A DNA stretch of 64,000 nucleotides, from the NCBI GenBank assembly GCA_019241645.1, contig JAFAWQ010000043.1, forward strand, positions 1 to 64,000, in the 5' to 3' direction. The position numbers were made by a program, and so were the translations under genes. The stretch is from Alphaproteobacteria bacterium. GTDB taxonomy: Bacteria; Pseudomonadota; Alphaproteobacteria; Micropepsales; Micropepsaceae. The notes beneath the pieces are model-generated. The model saw only the letters and a program-made list of their open reading frames with translations, had not been told where the DNA came from and ran no database searches. Shown piece by piece: positions 9,155-19,053 of this stretch; positions within the stretch are counted from its first letter, which is position 1; each line of letters starts with the position of its first letter.

Positions 9155-9463
9155 CTATCTATCGCGCGGAACCATCACCACGCCATTTTCGCCACCCAGC
9201 ACCCGCTTGCGCCAGACTTCCTGGACCATGTCCGGATCCCCATGGCGGAGCAGCGCGATCCGGTATTCAAGGCGTTCCCGCGTGGTCTTGATGGCGTTGT
9301 ATTGTTGCTGCTCGCCGGAGAGTTGAGCTTGCGTCGCGGCCAAGGCCATCAGCCCTCGTTCGCCCCAGACCGTGAAGTAGCTGAAATACGCGATCGTAGC
9401 GGCACAAATGGCGGGCACAACCAGGGCACCCACCACTCTCGCCACACTTCGACGCACCGCCAT
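9155..9463 (-). CDS. ftsB: FtsB/DivIC-type septum formation initiator
   Basis: A 102-residue single-pass membrane protein: a basic N-terminus, a transmembrane segment at about 12-32 (VVGALVVPAICAATIAYFSY), then a short coiled coil rich in Gln, Glu, Leu and Arg. This is the layout of FtsB/DivIC, which joins FtsL and FtsQ in the divisome. I prefer ATG 9463, since the longer frame needs a TTG at 9499. Its place between eno and pdhA is the standard alphaproteobacterial location and is strong support, because the sequence itself is poorly conserved. Confidence 0.85.
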   Translation of the reverse strand: MAVRRSVARVVGALVVPAICAATIAYFSYFTVWGERGLMALAATQAQLSGEQQQYNAIKTTRERLEYRIALLRHGDPDMVQEVWRKRVLGGENGVVMVPRDR

Positions 9464-9513
9464 GCGCGGCACCGAATCACACTGCGACTCAGGCGGCAAG
9501 TGAAAATGTACGC

Positions 9514-10842
<1,329 letters not shown>

Positions 10843-10901
10843 TTAGGGGGACGGGCTATAGTCCAGCAAGCGTCACATCCGCGGGGTGAGGAGACACAGC
10901 C

Positions 10902-11303
10902 ATGCGTCTTTCCATTGCAGTGCTTTGCGCAGCCCTTCTCGCTCCCGTGGCTACGGCCTATTCAGGCCCGCCTCCTACTAGAGCCGCCCAAGCCCATTTT
11001 CGGGGCGGACTGACGCCTGAAGAGCGCTACCTGTATAGGAAACAGATTCACGGGGCCGACTGGCGCAAGCTCAGCCTCGCCCAGCGCTGCGAGCGCGCGA
11101 AGATGCTGCGCCAGCAGCGCCGCTCAATGAGTGCGGCGGATTTGCGAAATCTGAAGCAGCGCCTCGATGCCCAGTGGAACAGATTGCCGGCAGCCGAAAA
11201 GCGGCGGATCGAGCAGCGCCTCGCCAGGCATCAGGAACACAAAGCGGCAGCCAGGTCACGCAGTCGTGGCCACCGTTGCGCGAACATCGATCCTGCCGAC
11301 TGA
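10902..11303 (+). CDS. Small exported basic protein, function unknown
   Basis: 133 residues. A signal peptide is evident (MRLSIAVLCAALLAPVATAYS). The mature part is highly basic and likely alpha-helical, with many Arg, Gln and Leu residues (LKQRLDAQWNRLPAAEKRRIEQRLARHQEHK), recalling small periplasmic proteins with DUF3106-like helical repeats, though I cannot assign it. A GAGGAG ribosome binding site precedes the ATG. It is divergent from eno and followed by a MAPEG gene in the same direction after 60 bases. Confidence 0.7.
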   Translation: MRLSIAVLCAALLAPVATAYSGPPPTRAAQAHFRGGLTPEERYLYRKQIHGADWRKLSLAQRCERAKMLRQQRRSMSAADLRNLKQRLDAQWNRLPAAEKRRIEQRLARHQEHKAAARSRSRGHRCANIDPAD

Positions 11304-11363
11304 TCTACTCCGAGCGAATTCCGCTAGACTTGCGATTCGTAGGCAGCTGCGAAGGGGAGGACG

Positions 11364-11786
11364 ATGTCGATCACGTACGAGACGCTGTGGAGCGCTATCG
11401 TCACGATTCTGACCATCCTGCTCTACTTCTACATGGGCGGCGTGGTCGGCAGGATGCGCGGCCGACATCGCATTCAGGCGCCCGCCACCAGCGGGCATCC
11501 CAATTTTGAACGCGCCTTTCGCGTCCACTACAACACCATGGAGCAGCTGGTCGTGTTCCTGCCACTGCTATGGCTTGCGACACTGCTCTACCGGGGTATC
11601 GGTTGGCTCCCGGCGCTTTTCGGCGTCATCTTCCTGATCGGGCGCATCGTCTACATGAGGCTCTACATGTCCGAGCCGGGCTCGCGCTCTCCAGGCATTT
11701 TCATCGGCATGCTTGGGATTCTGGGGTTGCTGGTGCTCAGCGTGCTTGGCATCGTGGAGGACTGGATCGCTCTGAGCGCGAGCTAA
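11364..11786 (+). CDS. MAPEG family membrane protein
   Basis: 140 residues with four hydrophobic segments. The block FERAFRVHYNTMEQLVVFLPLLWLAT (about 48-73) is the MAPEG signature region; the family includes microsomal glutathione transferases and bacterial homologues of unclear substrate. An AGGGGAGG-type ribosome binding site precedes ATG 11364. It converges on kdsA with a 4-base overlap of stop regions. Glutathione transferase activity is possible by family but not shown. Confidence 0.88.
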   Translation: MSITYETLWSAIVTILTILLYFYMGGVVGRMRGRHRIQAPATSGHPNFERAFRVHYNTMEQLVVFLPLLWLATLLYRGIGWLPALFGVIFLIGRIVYMRLYMSEPGSRSPGIFIGMLGILGLLVLSVLGIVEDWIALSAS

Positions 11787-12622
11787 CGTCGCGTACCGCG
11801 CTTAGCGACAGCGTCCAGTTCGACCAGTTCGCCGAGGATCGAGGATAGGTCTTTCAGCCGTATCATGTTGGGGCCGTCGGAAGGTGCGTTGTCCGGATCG
11901 TTGTGGGTTTCCATGAACACGGCTGCGACGCCCACGGCCACTGCCGCCCGAGCAATGTAAGGTGCCATGTCACGGTTGCCGCCCGATGACGTGCCCTGTC
12001 CCCCCGGCTTCTGCACGGCATGCGTGGCGTCGATCACCACGGGTGCCCCGAACTTCGCCATTTCCGGCAGGCCGGTCATGTCAACCACCAGGGTGTTATA
12101 ACCGAAGCTTGTGCCCCGCTCTGTGACGAGCACATTGGGATTGCCCGCCGCAGTGATCTTCGCGATCACATTCTTCATGTCCCACGGAGCGAGGAACTGC
12201 CCCTTCTTCACGTTGACGACCTTGCCGGTCTGGGCGGCGGCAATCAGGAGGTCGGTCTGTCGGCAGAGGAAAGCAGGGATTTGGAGAACATCGACGGCCT
12301 CTGCCATTGCGGTGCATTGCTCACGCTCGTGAACATCCGTGAGCACCGGAACGCCAAGGCTCTCGCGAATTTCGGCGAACACTGGCAGAGAGGCTGCGAG
12401 GCCCGCGCCCCGCGTGCCGCCGCCGCTAGTGCGGTTCGCCTTGTCGAAGCTCGTTTTGTAGATCAGCCCCACCCCGGCCTTCTGCGCGATCTCCTTCAGC
12501 GCGGACGCCATTTCCAATGCGTGCGCCCGGCTCTCCAGCTGGCAAGGCCCGGCGATGAGAGCCAGCTTGAGGACGTTGCCGATCTCCACTGGCCCAATTT
12601 TCACAACAGCATTGGGGCTCAT
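11783..12622 (-). CDS. kdsA: 3-deoxy-8-phosphooctulonate synthase (KDO-8-P synthase)
   Basis: 279 residues, full length. It condenses phosphoenolpyruvate with arabinose-5-phosphate to make KDO-8-phosphate for the lipopolysaccharide inner core. Recognisable motifs: LALIAGPCQLES, YKTSFDKANRTS, a TDVHE loop, DVLQIPAFLCRQTDLL, VLVTERGTSFGYNTLVVDM and DATHAVQKPGGQ. Its presence indicates a KDO-containing LPS. It stands alone on the minus strand, and topA diverges from it across a 230-base spacer. Confidence 0.97.
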   Translation of the reverse strand: MSPNAVVKIGPVEIGNVLKLALIAGPCQLESRAHALEMASALKEIAQKAGVGLIYKTSFDKANRTSGGGTRGAGLAASLPVFAEIRESLGVPVLTDVHEREQCTAMAEAVDVLQIPAFLCRQTDLLIAAAQTGKVVNVKKGQFLAPWDMKNVIAKITAAGNPNVLVTERGTSFGYNTLVVDMTGLPEMAKFGAPVVIDATHAVQKPGGQGTSSGGNRDMAPYIARAAVAVGVAAVFMETHNDPDNAPSDGPNMIRLKDLSSILGELVELDAVAKRGTRR

Positions 12623-12852
12623 CGTGCCAAACTCCTGCCGCGGACATGCTCACGTAAAATGACAAGAACAACAGATATCCAATTGATGAACCTTGATATT
12701 CTCATTCGCTACATATCTCGTGACGACGCGGTGCTGGTGCGGCGCGTTGACAGCAATGGACGCCCGCAGCCAGTGTCCGCGCCCCGAACGGGCCGGTCGC
12801 TGCTGAGTCGGCCCCCTTTCAAGATCGCCGAACCTCCATATTTGAAGCGCCC
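12623..12852. promoter_or_regulatory. Intergenic region between divergent kdsA and topA
   Basis: A 230-base spacer that must hold the promoters of kdsA (leftward) and topA (rightward). The part near kdsA is relatively AT-rich (about 12655-12720); the part near topA is GC-rich. I see no convincing gene, hairpin terminator or consensus -35/-10 pair, and no clear Shine-Dalgarno before the topA ATG. Short open frames crossing it are not supported by any recognisable protein. Confidence 0.4.
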
Positions 12853-15465
12853 ATGAACGTACTCATCGTCGAATCCCCGGCCAAGGCCAAGACCATCAAT
12901 AAGTATCTGGGGCCGGGTTATCAGGTGCTGGCAAGCTTTGGCCATGTCCGCGATCTGCCGGCCAAGGATGGCTCCGTCCGCCCGGACGAGAATTTCTCGA
13001 TGTCGTGGGAGGTGGACGCGAAGGCGCAGAAACGCATCAAGGAAATCGCCGACGCGGTGAAGGGGGCGGACAAACTCATCCTGGCAACCGACCCCGATCG
13101 CGAGGGCGAGGCCATCTCGTGGCATGTGCTGGAGCTGCTGAAGCAGCGAAGGGCGCTCGGCAAGGCGGACGTGCAGCGGGTGGTCTTCAACGCCATCACC
13201 AAGAACGCGGTGCTGGAGGCGATGAAGCACCCGCGCGGCATCAATGAAGAACTGGTTGATGCCTACCTCGCCCGCCGCGCCCTCGATTATCTCGTGGGGT
13301 TCACCTTATCTCCCGTGCTCTGGCGCAAGTTGCCGGGCGCACGCTCCGCAGGCCGCGTGCAATCCGTAGCGCTCCGGCTCATCGTTGAGCGTGAAGCCGA
13401 GATCGAAGCGTTTCGCGCGCAGGAATATTGGACGGTCGATGCGGATGTGCGCACCGATGCCGGCGCCTTCGGCGCGCGGCTCACGCATCTCGACGGCAAA
13501 AAACTCGACAAGCTGGGACTCGGCACTGAAGCGGAGGCAAAACGTGCCGTCGATGCCATTCGCGCGCAGGCCTTCCGCATCGGCAGCGTGGAAAGCAAGC
13601 CGGTCAAACGGCACCCTGCCCCGCCCTTCATCACCTCGACCCTGCAGATGGAGGCCTCGCGTAAGCTGGGTTTCAACGCTAAGCATACCATGCGTATCGC
13701 CCAGCAACTCTATGAAGGGGTGGACATCGGCGGCGACACCGTCGGTCTCATCACCTACATGCGTACTGACGGCCTGGACGTGGCGCCCGAAGCTATCTCC
13801 GAGGCGCGACACGTCATCGACGGACAGTATGGCAAACGTTACCTGCCGGGAGCGCCGCGCAAATACACCAGCAAGGTGAAGAACGCGCAGGAAGCGCACG
13901 AGGCCATCCGCCCCACCAGCTTTGCGCGCAGGCCGGAACAGCTTGCGCGGCGTTTGGATGCCGATCAGGCGAAACTCTACGAGCTGATCTGGAAACGCGC
14001 GCTCGCCAGCCAGATGGAGAGCGCCGAGATGGAGCGCACCACTGTCGATGTCGTATCGGCGGATACCAAGATTGCGTTGCGCGCCACCGGTTCCGTCACA
14101 CTGTTCGACGGATTTCTCACGCTGTACCAGGAAGGCAAGGACGACGAGCAGGATGAGGACGGCGCTCGGTTGCCGCGCGTCAAGGAAGGCCAGACGACCG
14201 TCATCGAGCAGGTGAAACCGGAGCAGCACTTCACCGAGCCGCCGCCGCGCTACTCGGAAGCAAGCCTGGTTCGGAAGATGGAAGAATTAGGCATCGGCCG
14301 CCCCTCCACCTATGCCAGTATTCTCTCCACGTTGCGGGACCGCGCTTATGTCCGGATGGACCGCAACCGCTTTATTCCCGACGACAAGGGCCGGATCGTC
14401 ACCACCTTCCTCACCAATTTCTTCCGCCGCTATGTGGAATATGGCTTCACCGCAGACCTGGAAGAGAAGCTGGACGAAGTTTCCGCCGGCGCGCTCGACT
14501 GGAAAGAACTGCTGCGGGATTTCTGGCGTGATTTCTCCGCCGCTGTCGGCGAGACGAAGGAGCTCAAGATCTCCGACGTCATCAACGCATTGGACGAAGT
14601 GCTGGGGCCGCATCTGTTCGTACCCGCGAACGGCGAAGACCCGCGCCTTTGCCCAACCTGCGGCGATGGCCGTCTCTCCCTGAAGCTGGGCCGCTTCGGT
14701 GCCTTTGTGGGCTGCTCGAACTACCCGGAATGCCACTATACGCGGAAACTTGGGCAAAGCGCGGAAGAAGCCAGCAGCGAACAGCCGCGCGAACTTGGCC
14801 GCGATCCGCAGACCGGCGAACCGATTACAATTCGTGTCGGCCGCTTCGGTCCCTACATCCAGCGCGGCGAGGGCGAGAAGCCTGCACGCGCGAGCATCCC
14901 CCAAGGTACCGATGCCAGCACAATCGAACTCGATTACGCTTTGAAACTTCTGTCGTTGCCGCGCGAGATCGGCAAGCATCCGGAGACGGGCGAGCTGATC
15001 GTCGCGAACTTCGGACGTTACGGGCCCTACGTTCAGCATCAGAAGACCTACGCATCGCTGGAATCGCCCGAGGATGTGTTCACCGTCGGCATCAACCGCG
15101 CCGTAACATTGATTGCCGAGAAGAAAGCCAATCCACGCGGCCGCCGCGGGCCAGAGCCGCTGAAAGAACTCGGTCCCGCCGCGAACGGTGAGACGATCAA
15201 GCTGATGAAGGGCCGGTATGGTCCTTACGTCACGGACGGCTCAACGAATGCCACGATCCCAAACGGCACCGATCCCCTTTTGGTCACGCTAGATCAGGCG
15301 CTCGCCCTCATCGCGGACCGCGAAGCCAGGGGCGGTAGCAAGAAAAAGAAGGCCAAACCGAAGGCTGCAAAGCCGAAAACTGCAACGAAACCTGCTAAGA
15401 GCAAGGCTTCGAAACCGCGCAAACGGGCATCCGCGGCGAAAACGCCGGAGCCTGCGGAAACTTAG
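12853..15465 (+). CDS. topA: DNA topoisomerase I
   Basis: 870 residues. A type IA topoisomerase that relaxes negative supercoils. The Toprim domain is at the N-terminus (VESPAKAKTINKYLG; acidic triad ATDPDREGEAISWH near 74-86). The active-site tyrosine lies in GLITYMRTDG near residue 302. One four-cysteine zinc finger follows at about 600-627 (CPTCGDG, then GCSNYPEC), then several RFGPYIQ-type repeats. The C-terminal 50 residues are a Lys/Ala tail, as is common in alphaproteobacteria. The next gene follows after 23 bases. Confidence 0.97.
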   Translation: MNVLIVESPAKAKTINKYLGPGYQVLASFGHVRDLPAKDGSVRPDENFSMSWEVDAKAQKRIKEIADAVKGADKLILATDPDREGEAISWHVLELLKQRRALGKADVQRVVFNAITKNAVLEAMKHPRGINEELVDAYLARRALDYLVGFTLSPVLWRKLPGARSAGRVQSVALRLIVEREAEIEAFRAQEYWTVDADVRTDAGAFGARLTHLDGKKLDKLGLGTEAEAKRAVDAIRAQAFRIGSVESKPVKRHPAPPFITSTLQMEASRKLGFNAKHTMRIAQQLYEGVDIGGDTVGLITYMRTDGLDVAPEAISEARHVIDGQYGKRYLPGAPRKYTSKVKNAQEAHEAIRPTSFARRPEQLARRLDADQAKLYELIWKRALASQMESAEMERTTVDVVSADTKIALRATGSVTLFDGFLTLYQEGKDDEQDEDGARLPRVKEGQTTVIEQVKPEQHFTEPPPRYSEASLVRKMEELGIGRPSTYASILSTLRDRAYVRMDRNRFIPDDKGRIVTTFLTNFFRRYVEYGFTADLEEKLDEVSAGALDWKELLRDFWRDFSAAVGETKELKISDVINALDEVLGPHLFVPANGEDPRLCPTCGDGRLSLKLGRFGAFVGCSNYPECHYTRKLGQSAEEASSEQPRELGRDPQTGEPITIRVGRFGPYIQRGEGEKPARASIPQGTDASTIELDYALKLLSLPREIGKHPETGELIVANFGRYGPYVQHQKTYASLESPEDVFTVGINRAVTLIAEKKANPRGRRGPEPLKELGPAANGETIKLMKGRYGPYVTDGSTNATIPNGTDPLLVTLDQALALIADREARGGSKKKKAKPKAAKPKTATKPAKSKASKPRKRASAAKTPEPAET

Positions 15466-15488
15466 AAGACTGGCCGGGGGACAACGCG

Positions 15489-15986
15489 ATGCACATTTCA
15501 AAGACTGGCATCTCCGCCGCGCTGACGCTGGGTATGTGCGCCAGCGTGGCATCGGCTGACGATGCAAAGGATGCGAAAGCATTCGTGACAGGTCTGTTTG
15601 CGACCTACCAGGATAACAAGAAGCCGCCTGCCGGTTCACATCGCATCTACGATTCCCAGCTGCAGGCACTGATGGACGAGGACGTCCGGCTCGCTAAAGG
15701 CGAAGTCGGAGCTCTCGATTTCGATCCGCTCTGCCAATGCCAGGACTACGAGCATCTGCAGGGAGTCGTGACCGTGCGTTCCTCGTCATCGAATGCTGCC
15801 GTCGTCGCGGTAACGATTCGCGATCTGGGTATGCCGAACGACAAGCCGCGTGAGGCCGTACTCGACCTTGTGAAAGAGCATGGAGCATGGCGCGTTCACG
15901 ATGTGCATGCCGCAGATCCCAAGAGCCTGCGCGCCTATCTCACCGAACAAAACGCTGAACGCGCGCAGCCGCCAAAGCACAAGTAG
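15489..15986 (+). CDS. Exported DUF3828-like protein
   Basis: 165 residues. A signal peptide ends at about ASVASADD (residue 24). The mature domain (AKAFVTGLFATYQ, then VRLAKGEVGALDFDPLCQCQDYE, then VVAVTIRDLG and AWRVHDVHA) looks like the DUF3828/NTF2-like secreted proteins of proteobacteria. Two cysteines (CQC near 79-81) stand out. Function unknown. It lies in a short rightward series topA > this gene > rnr > NUDIX with small gaps. Confidence 0.7.
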   Translation: MHISKTGISAALTLGMCASVASADDAKDAKAFVTGLFATYQDNKKPPAGSHRIYDSQLQALMDEDVRLAKGEVGALDFDPLCQCQDYEHLQGVVTVRSSSSNAAVVAVTIRDLGMPNDKPREAVLDLVKEHGAWRVHDVHAADPKSLRAYLTEQNAERAQPPKHK

Positions 15987-16019
15987 CGGCGACCTCGCCC
16001 CCTCGTGTAGACACAGACA

Positions 16020-18344
16020 ATGGCAAGAAAGGCGAAAACGCCTGCGCTGACGCGCGAGGCAGTGCTGGAGGCGCTGGCAGCCAATCCATCGGGCACCAAG
16101 CGTGATCTCGCCCGCACGCTGCATGTGAGCGGGAACGAGCGCATTATGCTCAAGCGCATCCTGAAGGAACTGGAATCGGAAGGTGCCATCGCGCGCGGCC
16201 GCAAGCGCAGCTACGAACGGCCCGGCGCTTTGCCGGAAGTGACCGTTCTGGAAATTACGGGACAAGACCCGGACGGCGAGTTGCTTGCGCGGCCGCAGCG
16301 CTGGGAACACGATGAGGCGCCACCTCAAATCATTATTGTTCCCGGCCGCGAAGATGAAACGCGAGGACCGGCGCTGGGCATCGGCGAACGCGTTCTCGTG
16401 CGGTTGACGCAAACCCGGGAAGGCTACGAGGCCGGCATCATCAAGCGTCTTGGTGCCTCGGTGCATAAGGTACTGGGCGTATTTCACCAGAGCGATCGTG
16501 GCGGTCGCGTGGCGCCCATCGATCGCAAAAGCAAATACGAATTCGTCGTCGAGCAGCGCGACCGCGCCGGGGCACAGCCGAACGAACTGGTGCTGTGCGA
16601 ACCGCTCTCGGGCCGCGCTACCGGCCTGCCGCGCGCGCGCGTGATCGAGCGGCTGGGATCGATGAACGAGCCCAAGGCCGTCAGCCTCATTGCCATTCAT
16701 GCACACGGCATCCCGATGGATTTTCCACGCGAAGTGATCGAGGAAGCCGAACGTGCGAAGCCCGTGGATGCGCGCGGCCGCACGGACCTACGCAAAATCC
16801 CGCTCGTTACCATCGATCCCGAGGACGCCCGCGATCACGACGATGCGGTGTGGGCGGGTCCCGATGACGATCCGAAGAACAAGGGGGGCCAGGTCGTCAT
16901 CGTCGCGATCGCCGATGTGGCGCACTACGTCACACCGGGCTCGGCGCTCGATCGCGAGGCGTTCAAGCGCGGCAACTCGGCCTACTTTCCGGACCGCGTG
17001 GTGCCGATGCTGCCGGAGAAACTCTCCGCCGATCTCTGCTCACTAATGGAAAACGTGGACCGGCCCTGCCTTGCGGTGCGCATGGTGTTCGACCGCGACG
17101 GCAACAAGGAGCGGCACGAATTCATTCGCGGCATCATGCGCTCCGCCGCCAGCCTCACCTACCAGCAGGCGCAAAAAATCTTCGATACTGTTTCACCTCC
17201 CCTTGAAAAGGGGGGGTCGACGCGCGGCAGCGCGTCGGGTGGGGATTACGATCAGCACCGCGGAAAAATCCCTCCCCGGATCGCTTCGCGATCCGACCCT
17301 CCCTTTTCAAAGGAGGGTAGTTTGAAATCCGTGCTAGCGCCACTCTGGAACGCCTATCAGGTGCTGGCGAAGGCGCGCGACCGGCGCGATCCGCTGTCAC
17401 TCGATCTGCCGGAGCGCCGCATCGTCATCGGCGAGGACGGCAAGGTGAAATCCATCGCTTTCCGCGAGCGGCTGGAATCCATGCGTCTCATCGAAGAGAT
17501 GATGATCATGGCGAATGTCGCGGCCGCCGAAACCTTGGAGAAGGCGCGGCAGCCGTTAATCTACCGCATCCATGAGCAACCCTCGAAGGAAAAGTTGTAC
17601 GCGTTTTCCGACTACCTGCGCACCATCGGCGTGAGTTTCGCCAAGGGTCAGGTGGTAAAGCCTTCCACCTTCAATCGCTTCCTGGCGCAGGCGAAGGGCG
17701 GTCCGAACGAAGAAGTGATGAACGATGTCGTGCTGCGCACGCAGGCGCAGGCCGTGTATGCGCCTGAGAACATCGGCCATTTTGGGCTGAACCTGCAGCG
17801 CTATGCGCACTTCACCTCGCCTATCCGCCGCTATGCCGATCTGGTGGTGCACCGCGCATTGGTCCGCGCGCTGAAGCTGGGCGATGGCGCGTTGAGCGAT
17901 TCGCAATCCGCGAGGCTGGGCGAAGTGTCGGACCACATCTCCATGACGGAACGAAGGGCCATGGCGGCCGAGCGCGACTCCAACGACCGCTATGTGGCGG
18001 CCTACATGGAGGATCGCGTCGGCGCCACGTTCGAAGCGCGCATTACCGGCGTCACGCGCTTTGGCCTGTTTGTGCGCCTGCCGGAGAGCGGCGCGGAAGG
18101 GCTGATCCCGGCGCGCACGCTTGGCTTCGAATATTTTCGCCACGATGAACGCCAACATGCGCTGATTGGCGACCGCAGCGGCACGAAATATTCGATGGGC
18201 GACAGGCTGACCGTGCGGTTGATGGAAGCCGCGCCACTCACCGGCGGGCTTCGCTTTGGATTGGTCGAGGCGAACGCTCCTCCGCGACACGCTACAACGC
18301 GTCCGAAGATCGAAACGCGTTCTCGCACAAAGCGGCGCCGCTGA
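16020..18344 (+). CDS. rnr: Ribonuclease R
   Basis: 774 residues. A processive 3'-5' exoribonuclease that can unwind structured RNA. It has an N-terminal winged-helix region (about 10-65), cold-shock domains, the RNB catalytic core with the metal-binding DPEDARDHDDAVWA near 265-278, and a C-terminal S1 domain (about 660-740, FEARITGVTRFGLFVRL) with a basic tail. Odd feature: residues about 392-433 (SPPLEKGGSTRGSASGG and following) are encoded by palindromic element B and interrupt the RNB domain in frame. The start ATG lacks a strong ribosome binding site. Confidence 0.95.
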   Translation: MARKAKTPALTREAVLEALAANPSGTKRDLARTLHVSGNERIMLKRILKELESEGAIARGRKRSYERPGALPEVTVLEITGQDPDGELLARPQRWEHDEAPPQIIIVPGREDETRGPALGIGERVLVRLTQTREGYEAGIIKRLGASVHKVLGVFHQSDRGGRVAPIDRKSKYEFVVEQRDRAGAQPNELVLCEPLSGRATGLPRARVIERLGSMNEPKAVSLIAIHAHGIPMDFPREVIEEAERAKPVDARGRTDLRKIPLVTIDPEDARDHDDAVWAGPDDDPKNKGGQVVIVAIADVAHYVTPGSALDREAFKRGNSAYFPDRVVPMLPEKLSADLCSLMENVDRPCLAVRMVFDRDGNKERHEFIRGIMRSAASLTYQQAQKIFDTVSPPLEKGGSTRGSASGGDYDQHRGKIPPRIASRSDPPFSKEGSLKSVLAPLWNAYQVLAKARDRRDPLSLDLPERRIVIGEDGKVKSIAFRERLESMRLIEEMMIMANVAAAETLEKARQPLIYRIHEQPSKEKLYAFSDYLRTIGVSFAKGQVVKPSTFNRFLAQAKGGPNEEVMNDVVLRTQAQAVYAPENIGHFGLNLQRYAHFTSPIRRYADLVVHRALVRALKLGDGALSDSQSARLGEVSDHISMTERRAMAAERDSNDRYVAAYMEDRVGATFEARITGVTRFGLFVRLPESGAEGLIPARTLGFEYFRHDERQHALIGDRSGTKYSMGDRLTVRLMEAAPLTGGLRFGLVEANAPPRHATTRPKIETRSRTKRRR
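17195..17318. repeat. Palindromic element B with 25-bp terminal inverted repeats, in frame inside rnr
   Basis: About 124 bases bounded by near-perfect 25-base inverted repeats at 17195-17219 and 17294-17318; I count four mismatches between one arm and the complement of the other. Each arm is itself a hairpin (CCTCCCCTT/AGGGGGGG on the left, CCCTCC/GGAGGG on the right). Internal hairpins are CGACGCGC/GCGCGTCG and GGATCGC/GCGATCC. The design matches element A. It keeps the RNase R frame open and adds roughly 41 residues. No transposase is nearby, so it would have to be a non-autonomous element. Confidence 0.85.
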
Positions 18345-18345
18345 T

Positions 18346-19053
18346 ATGCAAAAGACGCTCGAAGGATTCGAGAAGGACGAAGTCTTCGTCAAGAATCGCC
18401 TGCGGCCGAAAGATGCGGCTACTCTGGTGCTTGTGCGGCGGGATCACGACGCGCCTCGCGTGCTGATGGGCAAGCGTCACGGCAACATGGCCTTCATGGC
18501 GAACAAATACGTGTTTCCCGGCGGACGGATCGACGCTTGCGACATGCGCCTTAAGGCGGGCGGCGAATTGAGGGTGGATGTGCGCAAACGACTGCTACGT
18601 GAAGTGAGCGAAACGCGGGCACGTGCGCTTGCGCTTGCCGCCATCCGCGAAACCTTCGAGGAAACGGGGATCCTGGTCGGCAAACGTACGGACGCTGTAC
18701 CGCGCACGAAGAGCGCCTGGTCGCGCTTCTTTGCGCATGGCGTGGTGCCGCGACTCGACCAGCTCGACTACATCGCACGCGCCATCACGCCGCCAAACCG
18801 CCCGCGCCGTTTCGACGCCCGCTTCTTCATGGCGGATGCGGCTGCCATCGGCCGAACCATCGATGCGCCGCATACGGACGAGCTCATGACACCTTGCTGG
18901 CTGACCTTTGCAGAGGCTCGGGCCGTCGATATTCCGGTCATCACGCGGGCCGTGCTCGCCGAAGCCGAAGCACGCGTAGGACGCGACGATCTTTCCCGCC
19001 CCGTTCCCTTCTTCCATTTCGTACGCGGCAAATCCCGCGTCGACTATCTGTGA
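18346..19053 (+). CDS. NUDIX hydrolase
   Basis: 235 residues. The NUDIX signature is split but recognisable: PGGRIDACD near residue 53, then AIRETFEETGILV near 100, giving the catalytic REx2EExG. The segment between them is longer than in minimal NUDIX boxes, as seen in larger NUDT-type members. The substrate (nucleoside diphosphate derivative, CoA or other) is not predictable. I use ATG 18346, one base after the rnr stop; the longer frame to 18256 lies in rnr. Its stop overlaps the GTG start of the MFS gene. Confidence 0.87.
   Translation: MQKTLEGFEKDEVFVKNRLRPKDAATLVLVRRDHDAPRVLMGKRHGNMAFMANKYVFPGGRIDACDMRLKAGGELRVDVRKRLLREVSETRARALALAAIRETFEETGILVGKRTDAVPRTKSAWSRFFAHGVVPRLDQLDYIARAITPPNRPRRFDARFFMADAAAIGRTIDAPHTDELMTPCWLTFAEARAVDIPVITRAVLAEAEARVGRDDLSRPVPFFHFVRGKSRVDYL

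Noticed and set aside
13306-15039. Long minus-strand frames opposite topA
   Set aside because: The plus-strand reading is a full topoisomerase I; the opposite frames have no recognisable domain.
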